Shown here in pieces: positions 16,037 through 24,969 of a stretch of DNA of 27,940 bases. Origin of the DNA: JAKQIM01 sp964633225 (GTDB lineage Bacteria > Chloroflexota > Anaerolineae > Anaerolineales > UBA4823); contig CAZWFQ010000050.1 of the NCBI GenBank assembly GCA_964633225.1, positions 1 through 27,940 of the forward strand, given 5' to 3'. The notes beneath the pieces were generated by a model. The model was not told where the DNA came from and searched no databases. It saw only the letters and a program-made list of their open reading frames with translations. Position 1 is the stretch's first letter; the number at the start of each line of letters is the position of its first letter. The translations under genes were made by a program, and so were the position numbers.

Positions 16037-17167
16037 ATGGAATTACGCTATTATTTACGTATGCTGCAGCGCGGGTGGTGGATCATTGCCATCACGGCTC
16101 TGGTGGCTTTGAATGTCGCCCTGATATCTGCCTATCTCGCCACACCCATCTACCAGGCCAGCGCGCGTTTTGTGGTCAGCCCTAACCCCGAATTGATCAA
16201 AGCAGCCGATGTGCTGAACAGCCTGGACACGCTCGACAAACGCTCTGTGGTCTCAACCTATGCCGAATTCATGCAAAGCTCACGTATCTTCCAAGAGACA
16301 ATTGTGGCGCTGGGATTGAATCCGGATGATCTAAATAGTTATGAGATCTCTGCGGTGGTTCTGCCCGATGCAAATATCCTCGAGCTTTCGGTAGAAGGCC
16401 CCGATCCCCAGCTTACGGCCCTGTTGGCAAACAATGTGGGCCAGCGCGGCATCGATTACATCAAGGCTTACTACCAGATCTACGATATCAGCCTGTTGGA
16501 TCCGGCAGCTGCACCCAGCGAACCCACCAGCCCTCAGCCTGTTCGCGATGCTGGGCTCTCACTGGTGTTGGGAGCTGTTGTGGGGGTTGGGTTGGCGATC
16601 CTGAGCGAGCAGATCCGCATTCCCCTGGATGCCTACCGCCAACGCCGCATCCTCGACAGCACCTCGGGCGCCTATAATCGCCGTCACTTCCAGCACGTAT
16701 TAGAAGACGAGGTGGCCCAACGACCGGAGGGTGTGCTCTCACTGGCCATGATCCAGTTGAACGGCTTGAAAGACCTCATCGATACCCTGCCCCAGCCTCT
16801 GGTGCAGCGCTTGCTGCGCCAGGTGACCACCACCCTACGCAAAGAGCTGCGCGGCAATGATATCGTTGGGCGGTGGGATGATATCTGCTTCGCCATCATG
16901 CTGCCCGCCACCCCCGGCACTGCCGCAGCCCGTACACTTGAACGCATCCACCAATCACTTTCTGCCCCCACCATCCTCGAAAGTGGCGTCTTCAACGCCA
17001 ACGAGGCCCTCAGCCTGGAACCCTATGTGGGGGTTGCCACGCATAAGAGCCACGCCTCAGCACAGACCCTGGTCGAGCGCACCGCCAAAGCGCTGGAAAC
17101 CGCCCTCGTCCAGAGCCGCGACCAAAAGGATACGCAGTGCCCGGTGGTGCTGGCAAAGGAAGCGTAA
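16037..17167 (+). CDS. Wzz-like chain-length/co-polymerase protein fused to a degenerate GGDEF domain
   Basis: 376 residues. The N-terminal part is a Wzz/capsular co-polymerase domain: ELRYYLRMLQRGWW at the membrane entry, helix 1 (about 14-36), PIYQASARFVVSP, an extracytoplasmic region, and helix 2 (about 175-195). The C-terminal cytoplasmic part (about 206-365) is a GGDEF-type domain beginning DSTSGAYNRRHF, the counterpart of DxLTGLxNRRxF. Where GGDEF should stand the sequence is RWDDICFAIMLP (281-285), so it is not expected to make c-di-GMP. The inhibitory-site RxxD is intact (Arg272-Asp275) at the usual five-residue distance. In known Wzz/Wzc systems the cytoplasmic part, if any, is a BY-kinase. 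AAGGAGA precedes the ATG. Confidence 0.9.
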   Translation: MELRYYLRMLQRGWWIIAITALVALNVALISAYLATPIYQASARFVVSPNPELIKAADVLNSLDTLDKRSVVSTYAEFMQSSRIFQETIVALGLNPDDLNSYEISAVVLPDANILELSVEGPDPQLTALLANNVGQRGIDYIKAYYQIYDISLLDPAAAPSEPTSPQPVRDAGLSLVLGAVVGVGLAILSEQIRIPLDAYRQRRILDSTSGAYNRRHFQHVLEDEVAQRPEGVLSLAMIQLNGLKDLIDTLPQPLVQRLLRQVTTTLRKELRGNDIVGRWDDICFAIMLPATPGTAAARTLERIHQSLSAPTILESGVFNANEALSLEPYVGVATHKSHASAQTLVERTAKALETALVQSRDQKDTQCPVVLAKEA

Positions 17168-17170
17168 GTT

Positions 17171-18703
17171 TTGAAGGCAGTTCACCTTAAAGCCTTTCCT
17201 CACCGGCGACCCGAAGGGCAGGATAAAAGGCGACCCTCTTTTGCCACCCTGGCAAAATCTTTCCATGTGAGTTGGCTCTCGCTGGGTTTTGCCATGCTGG
17301 CCTTTATCACTGGTACCGGCACGGCCCTGGCTGTTTCACGCTTTTTGGGGCCCACGGTCACTGCAGCAGCCATCGCGGGCGTGATTGTTGCCATCCTGAC
17401 CATCATGCGCCCCGACCTGGGGCTGCTGGCATTCATTTTTGCCACCTATACACGCCTTTCGGATGTGCTGATTGAGTATCACGGCGCCCCGTCCATTGCC
17501 AAGCCTCTGGTAGCGCTGCTCATTGCCGCCATCCTGGTGCGCTGGGCCCTGTATCAAGAGCAGCCCCAGGGCTGGATACGCCCGACAGTGCTGATGGGCG
17601 TATATGGCCTGGTTATCTTCACATCGCTGCTCTATGCATCAGATTTCTGGGTGGCCCGCGAGGCGCTCAGCGATTTTATCAAAGACGCCATCATCACCGT
17701 CATCATTGTTGTATTAATGCAAAACATTGCCACCTTGCGGGGGGCTGTCTGGATGCTGCTGCTGGCGGGTATCCTGATGGGCAGCATCAGCGTTTACCAA
17801 TTTTTGACCAACGATTGGGATAATGCCTTTTGGGGATTTGGGCAGGCCCCTGTGTTGAACCTGGTGGGCACTACCGAGGGTGGGCGGGTCGGTGGGCCAA
17901 TCGGAGATCCCAACTTCTTTGCCCAAATCATGCTGGTTATCATCCCCTTAGCTGTGATGCGCGCTGGCGCAGAAAAATCTGTGCCGCTGCGTCTCCTGGC
18001 CCTGTGGGCTTTTGCCGTCTGCATTTTAACCGTCATCTTCAGCTATTCACGCGGCGCGTTTGTGGCCTTGCTGATCATGCTGGCAGCCATGGCGATCTTT
18101 CGCCCACCGCGCCCGATTGAGGTGGCTCTGGTGCTTGTCATTGGGGCCGGGCTGCTGCGCCTGATCCCCGCCACGTATACAGAGCGCCTGCTCTCAGTGG
18201 CCGATCTGTTTTCTGGCCAAAGCGATGTGCGCTCTGAGGTCTCTTTTCGCGGCCGGGCCAGCGAACTGCTGGTGGGCGTTCAAATGTTCGCCGATCATCC
18301 TGTCTTTGGCGTAGGCGTAGGCAATTATCCCACCCTGTACCAGGATTACTCGCGCCGCATCGGCTACGATCCGCGCACCGAAGCCCGCGAGCCGCACAAC
18401 CTGTACCTTGAAGTGGCTGCCGAGAACGGCATGGCTGGCATCTTGATCTTCAGCGCCATCCTGTGGTCGGTTTTCTCTTGCCTGGGTAGGTCCCGCCTGG
18501 CACTTCTCAAGGCTGGCCTGCACACCGAGGGGGACCTGGTAGCATCTTTGACCATCGCTATGATTGGTTACCTGAGTGCGGCTTTCTTTATCCACGGTGC
18601 CTATCCACGCTTCTTTTACCTTTTAATCGGCATGGCTTTGTCCTTGCCCCAGATCACCAAAAATGCCCTTGCCAGGGTTAACCCAGCCGCTTCTTATGAC
18701 TGA
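17171..18703 (+). CDS. O-antigen polymerase/ligase family membrane protein (Wzy/WaaL-like)
   Basis: 510 residues with about ten or more hydrophobic helices. The large extracytoplasmic loop near 340-410 carries the family signature: SFRGRASELLVGVQMF, HPVFGVGVGNYPTLY and EPHNLYLEVAAENGMAG, with His409. Such proteins join lipid-linked repeat units into polymer (Wzy) or attach glycans to an acceptor (WaaL/PglL); with a flippase and a Wzz-like protein alongside, polymerase is the better guess. The start is TTG at 17171, three bases after the previous stop, giving a basic 30-residue cytoplasmic lead; the ribosome-binding site (AAGGA) is rather far upstream, and a later start is possible. Its 3' end overlaps the flippase gene by eight bases. 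Confidence 0.9.
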   Translation: MKAVHLKAFPHRRPEGQDKRRPSFATLAKSFHVSWLSLGFAMLAFITGTGTALAVSRFLGPTVTAAAIAGVIVAILTIMRPDLGLLAFIFATYTRLSDVLIEYHGAPSIAKPLVALLIAAILVRWALYQEQPQGWIRPTVLMGVYGLVIFTSLLYASDFWVAREALSDFIKDAIITVIIVVLMQNIATLRGAVWMLLLAGILMGSISVYQFLTNDWDNAFWGFGQAPVLNLVGTTEGGRVGGPIGDPNFFAQIMLVIIPLAVMRAGAEKSVPLRLLALWAFAVCILTVIFSYSRGAFVALLIMLAAMAIFRPPRPIEVALVLVIGAGLLRLIPATYTERLLSVADLFSGQSDVRSEVSFRGRASELLVGVQMFADHPVFGVGVGNYPTLYQDYSRRIGYDPRTEAREPHNLYLEVAAENGMAGILIFSAILWSVFSCLGRSRLALLKAGLHTEGDLVASLTIAMIGYLSAAFFIHGAYPRFFYLLIGMALSLPQITKNALARVNPAASYD

Positions 18704-20177
18704 TCCATCCCCTGACCTGGCGAAAGCCACCCTGCGCGGCACCTTTTGGACCTACGCATCCTTCTACAGCGGCAAGCTGATGGTTTTCTTGAGCACCGTT
18801 ATCCTGGCGCGCCTGCTGGTCAAAGAAGAATTTGGGGTGGCTGGCTACGCCACGGTAGTGATCAGCTTTCTCGAAGTGCTGAGTGACCTGGGCATCGGCC
18901 CGGCCCTCATTTACCACCGCGATAATCCCCAGGCACGGGTCACCGCCTTCTGGCTCAATATCGGCATTGGCATTCTCTTATTCCTGGTGACCTTCTTTGG
19001 CGCGCCGCTGGCAGGCACATTCTTCCAGGATGGGCGCGCCGTGCCAGTCACCCGCGCCCTGGCCCTGGTCTTCCCCATCTCGGCCCTGGGCAGCATCCAC
19101 GATACCCTGCTGCGCAAAGAGCTTTCTTTCGGCCGCAAATTCATCCCCGATTTCGTCAAAGCGATCAGTAAAGGGCTGGCATCCATCTTGCTGGCCCTGC
19201 TAGGCTTTGGCGCTTGGAGCCTGATCATCGGGCAGATCGTGGGACGCGCATTATCGGTGGTGGTACTGTGGCGCATCATGCCCTGGCGGCCTTCCTTCCA
19301 ATTTGTCAAAACACTCGTCCGGCCTCTGCTGGCCTACGGCTTGAACATTGTCTCGGTAGATGCCCTGGGCATCACTCTCAACAACGCCGACTACCTGCTG
19401 GTGGGGCGCTTCTTGGGCGCCGCGGCCCTGGGGGTGTACACCGTGGCCTTCCGTTTCCCCGACCTGCTGGTGATGCAGTTCTGCGATGTCATCAGCAAAG
19501 TCATCTTCCCTGTGTATGCGCGCATGCGCGAAGACCCCCAGGCCCTGCAGCGCGGTTTTTTGATCACCACCCGCTACGTCTCATTGGTGACAGTACCCAT
19601 GGGCCTGGGCATGGCATTGGTGGCGCGCCCCCTGGTATTGGCCTTCTTCACCGAGAAGTGGGTTGAGGCGATCCCCGTCATGCAAGCCATCTCCATTTAT
19701 TCGGTCATGCTCTCACTGGCCTACAATGCCGGTGATGTGTATAAGGCCCAGGGCCGTCCCATCGTCCTGACCCAAATCTCCATCCTACGCGCCATTATCT
19801 TGATTCCGGCCCTGCTGTGGGCCATCCAGGGGCCAGGCACCATCACCGCCGTCGGCTGGACGCATGCGGCAGTGGCCTTTTTCTCTGGCATCTTCGAGCT
19901 TTTCATCGCCAGCCGCATGTTGCATACCCCCTTCCGGACCATCCTCGACACGCTGCGCCCCTCATTTGTGAACGGCGCCCTGATGGCAGCCGGCGTGTGG
20001 GCAACCCTGGCTGTATTGAGTTCAGCTAACCTTTGGCTGCAGTTGATTGTAAGCATCAGTGTTGGCGCCCTCATCTACGCGGGTGCACTGTGGCTCTTTC
20101 ACCGCCCCCTCTTACTGGGAGCCATTGAGACCCTCAAAGCGGCCTTCAAACGCAAAAGCACAGGAGCCGCCTTGTGA
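18696..20177 (+). CDS. Wzx-type polysaccharide flippase (MOP/polysaccharide transporter superfamily)
   Basis: 493 residues with about 12-14 hydrophobic helices. The N-terminal region, LRGTFWTYASFYSGKLMVFLS then ILARLLVKEEFGVAGYATVVI, is typical of the PST/MOP branch. So are ADYLLVGRFLGAAALGVYTVAFR and the later VFPVYARM block. It should flip undecaprenyl-diphosphate-linked repeat units to the outer face of the membrane. I chose ATG 18696 (MTDPSPDLAKATLRG) rather than the upstream ATG at 18663, because the latter adds eleven residues that lie inside the polymerase gene and precede the family's normal beginning. It overlaps the polymerase stop by eight bases and the next start by four, so the block is translationally coupled. 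Confidence 0.92.
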   Translation: MTDPSPDLAKATLRGTFWTYASFYSGKLMVFLSTVILARLLVKEEFGVAGYATVVISFLEVLSDLGIGPALIYHRDNPQARVTAFWLNIGIGILLFLVTFFGAPLAGTFFQDGRAVPVTRALALVFPISALGSIHDTLLRKELSFGRKFIPDFVKAISKGLASILLALLGFGAWSLIIGQIVGRALSVVVLWRIMPWRPSFQFVKTLVRPLLAYGLNIVSVDALGITLNNADYLLVGRFLGAAALGVYTVAFRFPDLLVMQFCDVISKVIFPVYARMREDPQALQRGFLITTRYVSLVTVPMGLGMALVARPLVLAFFTEKWVEAIPVMQAISIYSVMLSLAYNAGDVYKAQGRPIVLTQISILRAIILIPALLWAIQGPGTITAVGWTHAAVAFFSGIFELFIASRMLHTPFRTILDTLRPSFVNGALMAAGVWATLAVLSSANLWLQLIVSISVGALIYAGALWLFHRPLLLGAIETLKAAFKRKSTGAAL

Positions 20178-21289
20178 ACGAACCCCTGCGCATCGTACAG
20201 ATGATCGACTCGATCAAAATCGGCGGCGCCGAGAAGCTGCTGGTCAACTTTGCCGCTGAAGCCCGGGCGCGTGACCTGCCGCTGACCGTCATCGGCCTGA
20301 AACTGATCCCTGATTCACCCGTGGAAGCTGAGCTGCGCAGCTTGCAAGCGCAAGTGGTCTATTTCCCGGCCGCGGGCTTGCTCTCACCAGCCCGCATCTT
20401 GCAAATTGCCCGCTTCTTGCGCCAGGGACATTTTGACATCCTGCACACCCACCTGACCTACGCCAACATCATCGGGGGATTGACCGGGCGATTGGCTGGG
20501 CTGCCAGTGATCGGCACCCTGCACTCGGTCAGCCAGGAAGCACGCCATTATCACGCTGGGCGCCAACGCCTGGAAGCCTGGGCCCTGCGCCACGGGGCCA
20601 AACGCGTCATTGCCGTTGGGCACAGCGTGGCCCAGGCACACCAGCCCCGCCTGGCAGGTAAGCCCATCACGGTCATCCCCAATGCAGTGCCAGCTTCTGC
20701 CGCCCTATCCGCGGCAGAACGCCTGGCCCTGCGCCAAAGCCTGGCTGGCAACGCCGAACGCCCTCTGCTGATTGCCGTGGGCCGTCTCTCAATCCCCAAA
20801 GGCTACGCCGATCTGTTACAAGCCCTGGCTGTAGTGCACTCAGCCTGCCCACAGGCAGCCCTGGTTATCGCCGGCGACGGCCCTCTGCACGCAGCGCTGC
20901 AAGCCCAGGCCGAGACCCTGGGACTGGGCAGCTGCGTGACCCTGCTGGGCACGCGCACAGATGTGCCTGAGTTGTTGGCCGCCAGCGATCTCTTCGTCAG
21001 TGCGTCCCATTGGGAAGGCCTGCCTCTGGCCCTGCTGGAAGCAATGATGGCCGGCCTGCCATCTGTGGTGACCAATGTAGGTGAAAATTCCCTCGTGCTC
21101 GCACCCAGCACAGGCCGCCTCGTGGCCCCACAGCAGCCCAACCAACTTGCTGCCGCTGTGATCGAACTGCTGCAGCAGCCTGATGAACGCGCTCGCCTGG
21201 GCCAGGCAGCCCGGCAGCACGCCGAGGCCCACTACCACACCCGCCCGTGGTTCGATCGTCTCCTTTCTCTCTACCAGGAGTGTCTCTAA
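20174..21289 (+). CDS. GT4-family glycosyltransferase
   Basis: 371 residues. GT-B fold with N-terminal RIVQMIDSIKIGGAEKLLVNF (glycine-rich loop IGGAEKL), DILHTHLTYANIIGG, then RVIAVGHSVAQ and ITVIPNAV linking the halves. The donor half has LLIAVGRLSIPKGYADLLQA, LVIAGDGPL and the EX7E motif EGLPLALLEAMMAGLPSVV. It is a cytoplasmic retaining transferase acting on the growing lipid-linked oligosaccharide; sugar specificity is not readable. The start is GTG at 20174, overlapping the flippase stop as GTGA, with AGGAG eight bases upstream. Confidence 0.92.
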   Translation: MNEPLRIVQMIDSIKIGGAEKLLVNFAAEARARDLPLTVIGLKLIPDSPVEAELRSLQAQVVYFPAAGLLSPARILQIARFLRQGHFDILHTHLTYANIIGGLTGRLAGLPVIGTLHSVSQEARHYHAGRQRLEAWALRHGAKRVIAVGHSVAQAHQPRLAGKPITVIPNAVPASAALSAAERLALRQSLAGNAERPLLIAVGRLSIPKGYADLLQALAVVHSACPQAALVIAGDGPLHAALQAQAETLGLGSCVTLLGTRTDVPELLAASDLFVSASHWEGLPLALLEAMMAGLPSVVTNVGENSLVLAPSTGRLVAPQQPNQLAAAVIELLQQPDERARLGQAARQHAEAHYHTRPWFDRLLSLYQECL

Positions 21290-21290
21290 G

Positions 21291-22529
21291 ATGCCCGCCT
21301 CCGCGCCCCCCGCATCGCCAGTGGTTGACCCCCGCCCCGAGCCAGCCCCCATCTCCAGGCCGCCCGCTCCGGCAAGCGCTCCGTTGAAGGTCGCCATGCT
21401 CATCCAACGCTACCATCCCCTGATTGGCGGGGCCGAGCGCCAGATCCGTGCCGTGGCCGAGCATTTGCTGTCCCGCGGCATACAAGTATCCATTCTGACC
21501 CGCCGGTATGCGGGCCTATCGGCTTTTGAGACCATCGCCGGCGTGCCGGTATACCGCCTGCCGATCCCCGGGCCCAAAGTGACCGCTTCACTCAGCTTTA
21601 CCCTGGCGGCCCTGCCGCTCCTGGAGCGTCTCAGGCCGCACGTCTTGCACGCCCACGAAGTTTTCTCTCCGGCCACCACCGCGGTAGCCGCCAAACGCCT
21701 GTTTGGCACCCCCGTGGTGGTCACCGCACACCGCAGCGGCCCCTTGGGCGATTTTCAGCGCTTAGGGCGCAAATTCATGGGCCGGTCCCGGTTGGCTGCT
21801 TTTCGCCGCGAGGTGGATGCGTTCATCCCCATCAGCCAGGAAATTGCGGATGAAATGGATGCCGCCGGCATCCCTGCCAGCCAGCGCTGCCCCATCCCCA
21901 ACGGAGTCGATGCCGACCATTTTACCCCCCTGGCTGGTGAGGCGGCCCTGGCCTTGCGCCAGCGCCTGGGGTTGGCAGGAGGCCCCATTGCCATCTTTAC
22001 TGGCCGCCTGGCTCCTGAAAAACGCGTCGACCAGCTTGTCAGTGCCTGGCCAACCATCCGCAGCACCCTGCCATCGGCCCTGCTGTTGATCTTGGGTACC
22101 GGCGAGCTAGAGAGCAGCTTGAAGGCCGCGGCCGGACCTGGGGTCCACTTTGCTGGCCCCCAAGAAGACGTGGCCCCTTACTTGCAGGCCGCTGACCTCT
22201 TCGTCCTGCCGTCTGCCGCCGAGGGACTGTCGGTAGCCATGCTCGAAGCCATGTCCACCGGCCTGCCCGCCCTGGTGACCAACGTAGGAGGCGCCGCCGA
22301 TGTGATCACCCACGCCGAAAATGGCTGGCTCATCTCTCCAGATGCCCCCGAACAATTAAGCCGGGCTTTGCTGACCCTGCTGGGTGACCCGCACCTGCGG
22401 GCCAGGCTGGGCGCCCAGGCCCGCCTGAAGATTGAATCCACCTATGCCTTGCCGGTCATCGTCCGCCAGCTTGAAGAACTGTACCTGCGCCTGGCAAACC
22501 ACCCCCGCCAGGCTGGAGGAGGGGCTTAA
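21291..22529 (+). CDS. GT4-family glycosyltransferase with Pro/Ala-rich N-terminal lead
   Basis: 412 residues from ATG 21291. The first 31 residues are Pro/Ala/Ser-rich and probably disordered. The GT-B fold begins at LKVAMLIQRYHPLIGGAERQI (about 32-52) and includes HVLHAHEVFSPATTAVAA, VVVTAHRSG, PIPNGVDADHF, IAIFTGRLAPEKRVDQLVSAW, LLILGTGELE and the EX7E motif EGLSVAMLEAMSTGLPALV. It probably adds another sugar to the repeat unit. An in-frame ATG at 21183 lies deep in the previous gene; 21291, one base after the upstream stop with AGGAG ten bases before, is the better start. Confidence 0.92.
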   Translation: MPASAPPASPVVDPRPEPAPISRPPAPASAPLKVAMLIQRYHPLIGGAERQIRAVAEHLLSRGIQVSILTRRYAGLSAFETIAGVPVYRLPIPGPKVTASLSFTLAALPLLERLRPHVLHAHEVFSPATTAVAAKRLFGTPVVVTAHRSGPLGDFQRLGRKFMGRSRLAAFRREVDAFIPISQEIADEMDAAGIPASQRCPIPNGVDADHFTPLAGEAALALRQRLGLAGGPIAIFTGRLAPEKRVDQLVSAWPTIRSTLPSALLLILGTGELESSLKAAAGPGVHFAGPQEDVAPYLQAADLFVLPSAAEGLSVAMLEAMSTGLPALVTNVGGAADVITHAENGWLISPDAPEQLSRALLTLLGDPHLRARLGAQARLKIESTYALPVIVRQLEELYLRLANHPRQAGGGA

Positions 22530-22530
22530 A

Positions 22531-23742
22531 ATGGCCATCTTATTCTGGCTGAGTGTGGGGCTCATCCTGTACACCTACCTGGGTTATCCGGTTTTGTTGG
22601 CCGGGCTGGCGCGCCTGCGCCCTTCACCCAAACCCATGCCCGGGCACACCCCCACGATCACCCTGCTCATCGCTGCATACAACGAGCAAGCCGTCATTGC
22701 CCACAAGCTGGAGAACAGCCTGGCCCTGGATTATCCCCACGACCGGTTGGAGATCATCGTTGCTGCCGACGGCTCTGACGACCAGACCCCGGCCATCGTC
22801 ACAAACTTTGCCTCCCCATCCTTCCCCATCACGCTCTCTTACCAGCCCGAGCGGCGCGGCAAGATGGCTGCCATCAACCGCACCATCCAGCAGGCCCACG
22901 GCGAGGTGGTGGTCTTCTCCGACGCCAACAACACCTATGCCCCCGACACCCTGCGGCACCTGGTGGCCCCCTTTGCCGACCCCAGCGTCGGCGCGGTCAG
23001 CGGCGCTAAGACGATCCAAAAAGGCGACGGCGCCCTGGGCGAATCTGAAGGCCTATACTGGAAATACGAATCCTTTATCAAGAAACAAGAGACCCGGCTG
23101 GGGAACTGCACGGGCGTTTCTGGTGAGATCCTGGCTATCCGCCGCGCCATCTACACCCCGCCCCCCGCTCAAATCATCAACGACGATTTTTGCCTGGCCA
23201 TGCAGACCATCCGCCAGGGTTACCGGGTGGTGTATGCCCCCCGTGCCCGGTCGTTTGAGCGCATTTCGGCCAGCGTCCAGGATGAAGCCATCCGCCGCAG
23301 CCGGATGATCGCAGGGCGCTACCAGGCCATGCTGCGCGCCCCCCAACTCTTACCCTGGCGCAATCCCCTCGTCATCTGGCAGGTGGTGTCGCATAAATTT
23401 CTCCGCCCGCTGGTGCCCTTTGCCATGTTGGGTGCGCTGATCGGCAACCTGGGCGCCCTGCTTTTTCCCGCTCAGCCAGCCCAGCCCAGCCTGTGGGCCC
23501 TCAGCGCACCATTTAGCTGGATCCTGCTGGCCCTGCAAGTGCTCTTCTATGCCCTGGCCTGGCTCGGCGGCATCATCCATCGCGATCCAAAGCTTAGCCG
23601 CTCGAAGATTGGCAAGCTGCTTTACCTGCCTGCTTTCTTGGTCAACAGCAACCTGGCAGCCATCAGCGGGCTCTACCGCTTCTTGACCAGGCAGCAGACC
23701 GCCCTCTGGCAGCGCGTGGCTCGCCGCGAGGATGGCGCATGA
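22531..23742 (+). CDS. Membrane GT2-family glycosyltransferase
   Basis: 403 residues. One N-terminal helix (about 2-25), a cytoplasmic GT-A domain and about three C-terminal helices (about 290-385), the layout of processive or membrane-bound GT2 enzymes such as hyaluronan, PgaC or cellulose synthases. Motifs: TLLIAAYNEQAVI, ADGSDD with Asp80, FSDANNTY with Asp131 (DxN rather than DxD), NDDF with Asp218-Asp219 as the likely base, and RRSRM at 255-259 where processive enzymes usually have Q-x-x-R-W. No PilZ domain is present. It may add a single sugar or act as a synthase; the BcsB-like gene two places downstream makes a synthase role worth testing. ATG 22531 has a strong GGAGGAGGGG and gives the normal N-terminus; the upstream in-frame ATG at 22432 lies within the previous gene. 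Confidence 0.9.
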   Translation: MAILFWLSVGLILYTYLGYPVLLAGLARLRPSPKPMPGHTPTITLLIAAYNEQAVIAHKLENSLALDYPHDRLEIIVAADGSDDQTPAIVTNFASPSFPITLSYQPERRGKMAAINRTIQQAHGEVVVFSDANNTYAPDTLRHLVAPFADPSVGAVSGAKTIQKGDGALGESEGLYWKYESFIKKQETRLGNCTGVSGEILAIRRAIYTPPPAQIINDDFCLAMQTIRQGYRVVYAPRARSFERISASVQDEAIRRSRMIAGRYQAMLRAPQLLPWRNPLVIWQVVSHKFLRPLVPFAMLGALIGNLGALLFPAQPAQPSLWALSAPFSWILLALQVLFYALAWLGGIIHRDPKLSRSKIGKLLYLPAFLVNSNLAAISGLYRFLTRQQTALWQRVARREDGA

Positions 23743-24887
23743 ACGAGCATCCACGCCCAAGCCTGTCCTGCTTCTTAGTTGGCGACGTGCTGAACAAAGC
23801 TGCGGCGCGCACCAAGTACGGTCTATTCTTTGATGCGCTTGGGCGTGCTTGCCAGGTGGAAGCCATCCACGATCTCACCCTGCGCGGCCCGGCCCGTTGG
23901 CTCAACCTGGCCCAGACCTTTCATCCCAATACTCAAACCTGGAAAGAGCGTTTCTACAAAAACCTGCCTGCTTTCCACCTGCGCTCACAGCATGCCGCGC
24001 GCATCCTGCGCCAGCAAGCCGCTGTTGAAAAGCTAGATCTACGTCTCATCTTTCAGGTTGGCGTGCTCTTTGATGCCATCCAGGCTGCCTCATCCCTACC
24101 GGGTATCATTTACACCGATTACACTGCGGTGCTCTCGCAGCGCAAACGCGCCAGCCAGCGCTTCCCCTTTGACGAAAAGCAGGGCCAAGCGTGGATCACC
24201 CTGGAAAAAGAAGCTTTCGAGCACGCCAGTCTCATCTTCACCCGCGGTCAGTTTGTGCGCCGCTCAGTTATCGAAGATTACAGCATTGCCCCACAGCGTG
24301 TCGTCGCGGTGGGCGGCGGGGTCAATTTTGCCACCCTGCCGGTCATATCAGATCGGTTAGACCATCCGGACCCGCAGATCTTATTCATCGGCAAAGATTT
24401 CTTGCGCAAGGGTGGCGACCTCTTGCTGCACGCCTTTGCGCAGGTGCGCCAGGTGTATCCACGTGCCCATCTCAACATGGTCACCAGCGGCCCGATTCCG
24501 CCCACCTTCCCCCAAGAGATGGTCGATATCATCGCCCCCACCTGGGATCGCGCTGCCATTGCTGCCCTTTACCAGCAGGCCGATCTTTTCGTCTTGCCAT
24601 CCCGCGAAGAGACCTGGGGCGATGTCTTGCTAGAAGCCATGGCTTACGGTCTGCCCTGCATTGGCGTTAGCGGCGATGCCATGTCTGAAATCATCCTTCA
24701 CGATACCACCGGCCTGGTTGCTGCCCCCCAGCCAGAGGCTCTGGCATCTGCGATGCTGGGCTTGCTCAAAGACCCCACCCGCCGGCAGCAAATGGGCCAG
24801 GCCGCTCGCCAACGCCTGGAAGAAGAATACACCTGGGATGTTGTCGTCCAGAAAATGCTACCGTTTTTACAGGGTCTGGCAGCATGA
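23739..24887 (+). CDS. GT4-family glycosyltransferase, divergent N-terminal half
   Basis: 382 residues. The C-terminal donor domain is clear: PQILFIGKDFLRKGGDLLLHA, a LYQQADLFVLPS block and the EX7E motif EETWGDVLLEAMAYGLPCIG, in which Glu is followed by TWGDVLL and Glu. The N-terminal half (SCFLVGDVLNKAAARTKYGLFFDAL, then TDYTAVLSQRKR) is less typical and may define an unusual acceptor. A cytoplasmic retaining transferase for the polysaccharide is the best reading. It overlaps the GT2 stop by four bases (ATGA). An 82-base gap without a gene follows, the longest inside this part of the locus. Confidence 0.88.
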   Translation: MNEHPRPSLSCFLVGDVLNKAAARTKYGLFFDALGRACQVEAIHDLTLRGPARWLNLAQTFHPNTQTWKERFYKNLPAFHLRSQHAARILRQQAAVEKLDLRLIFQVGVLFDAIQAASSLPGIIYTDYTAVLSQRKRASQRFPFDEKQGQAWITLEKEAFEHASLIFTRGQFVRRSVIEDYSIAPQRVVAVGGGVNFATLPVISDRLDHPDPQILFIGKDFLRKGGDLLLHAFAQVRQVYPRAHLNMVTSGPIPPTFPQEMVDIIAPTWDRAAIAALYQQADLFVLPSREETWGDVLLEAMAYGLPCIGVSGDAMSEIILHDTTGLVAAPQPEALASAMLGLLKDPTRRQQMGQAARQRLEEEYTWDVVVQKMLPFLQGLAA

Positions 24888-24969
24888 TCCCGTGCCGCCC
24901 AACCGCCATCTGGCCCACCTGGCCAGGATCAATCATGAACTTGTACCACCGCTTGAAGAGGTATATATT

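Noticed and set aside
22553..23308. 251-codon plus-strand frame inside the GT2 gene
   Set aside because: Frame-shifted Ser/Pro/Arg-rich shadow of the glycosyltransferase, which shows all expected motifs in its own frame.
24661..24969. 103-codon N-terminal extension of the BcsB-like protein
   Set aside because: The extension overlaps the upstream GT4 gene out of frame; the start at 24970 begins a normal signal peptide with a ribosome-binding site.
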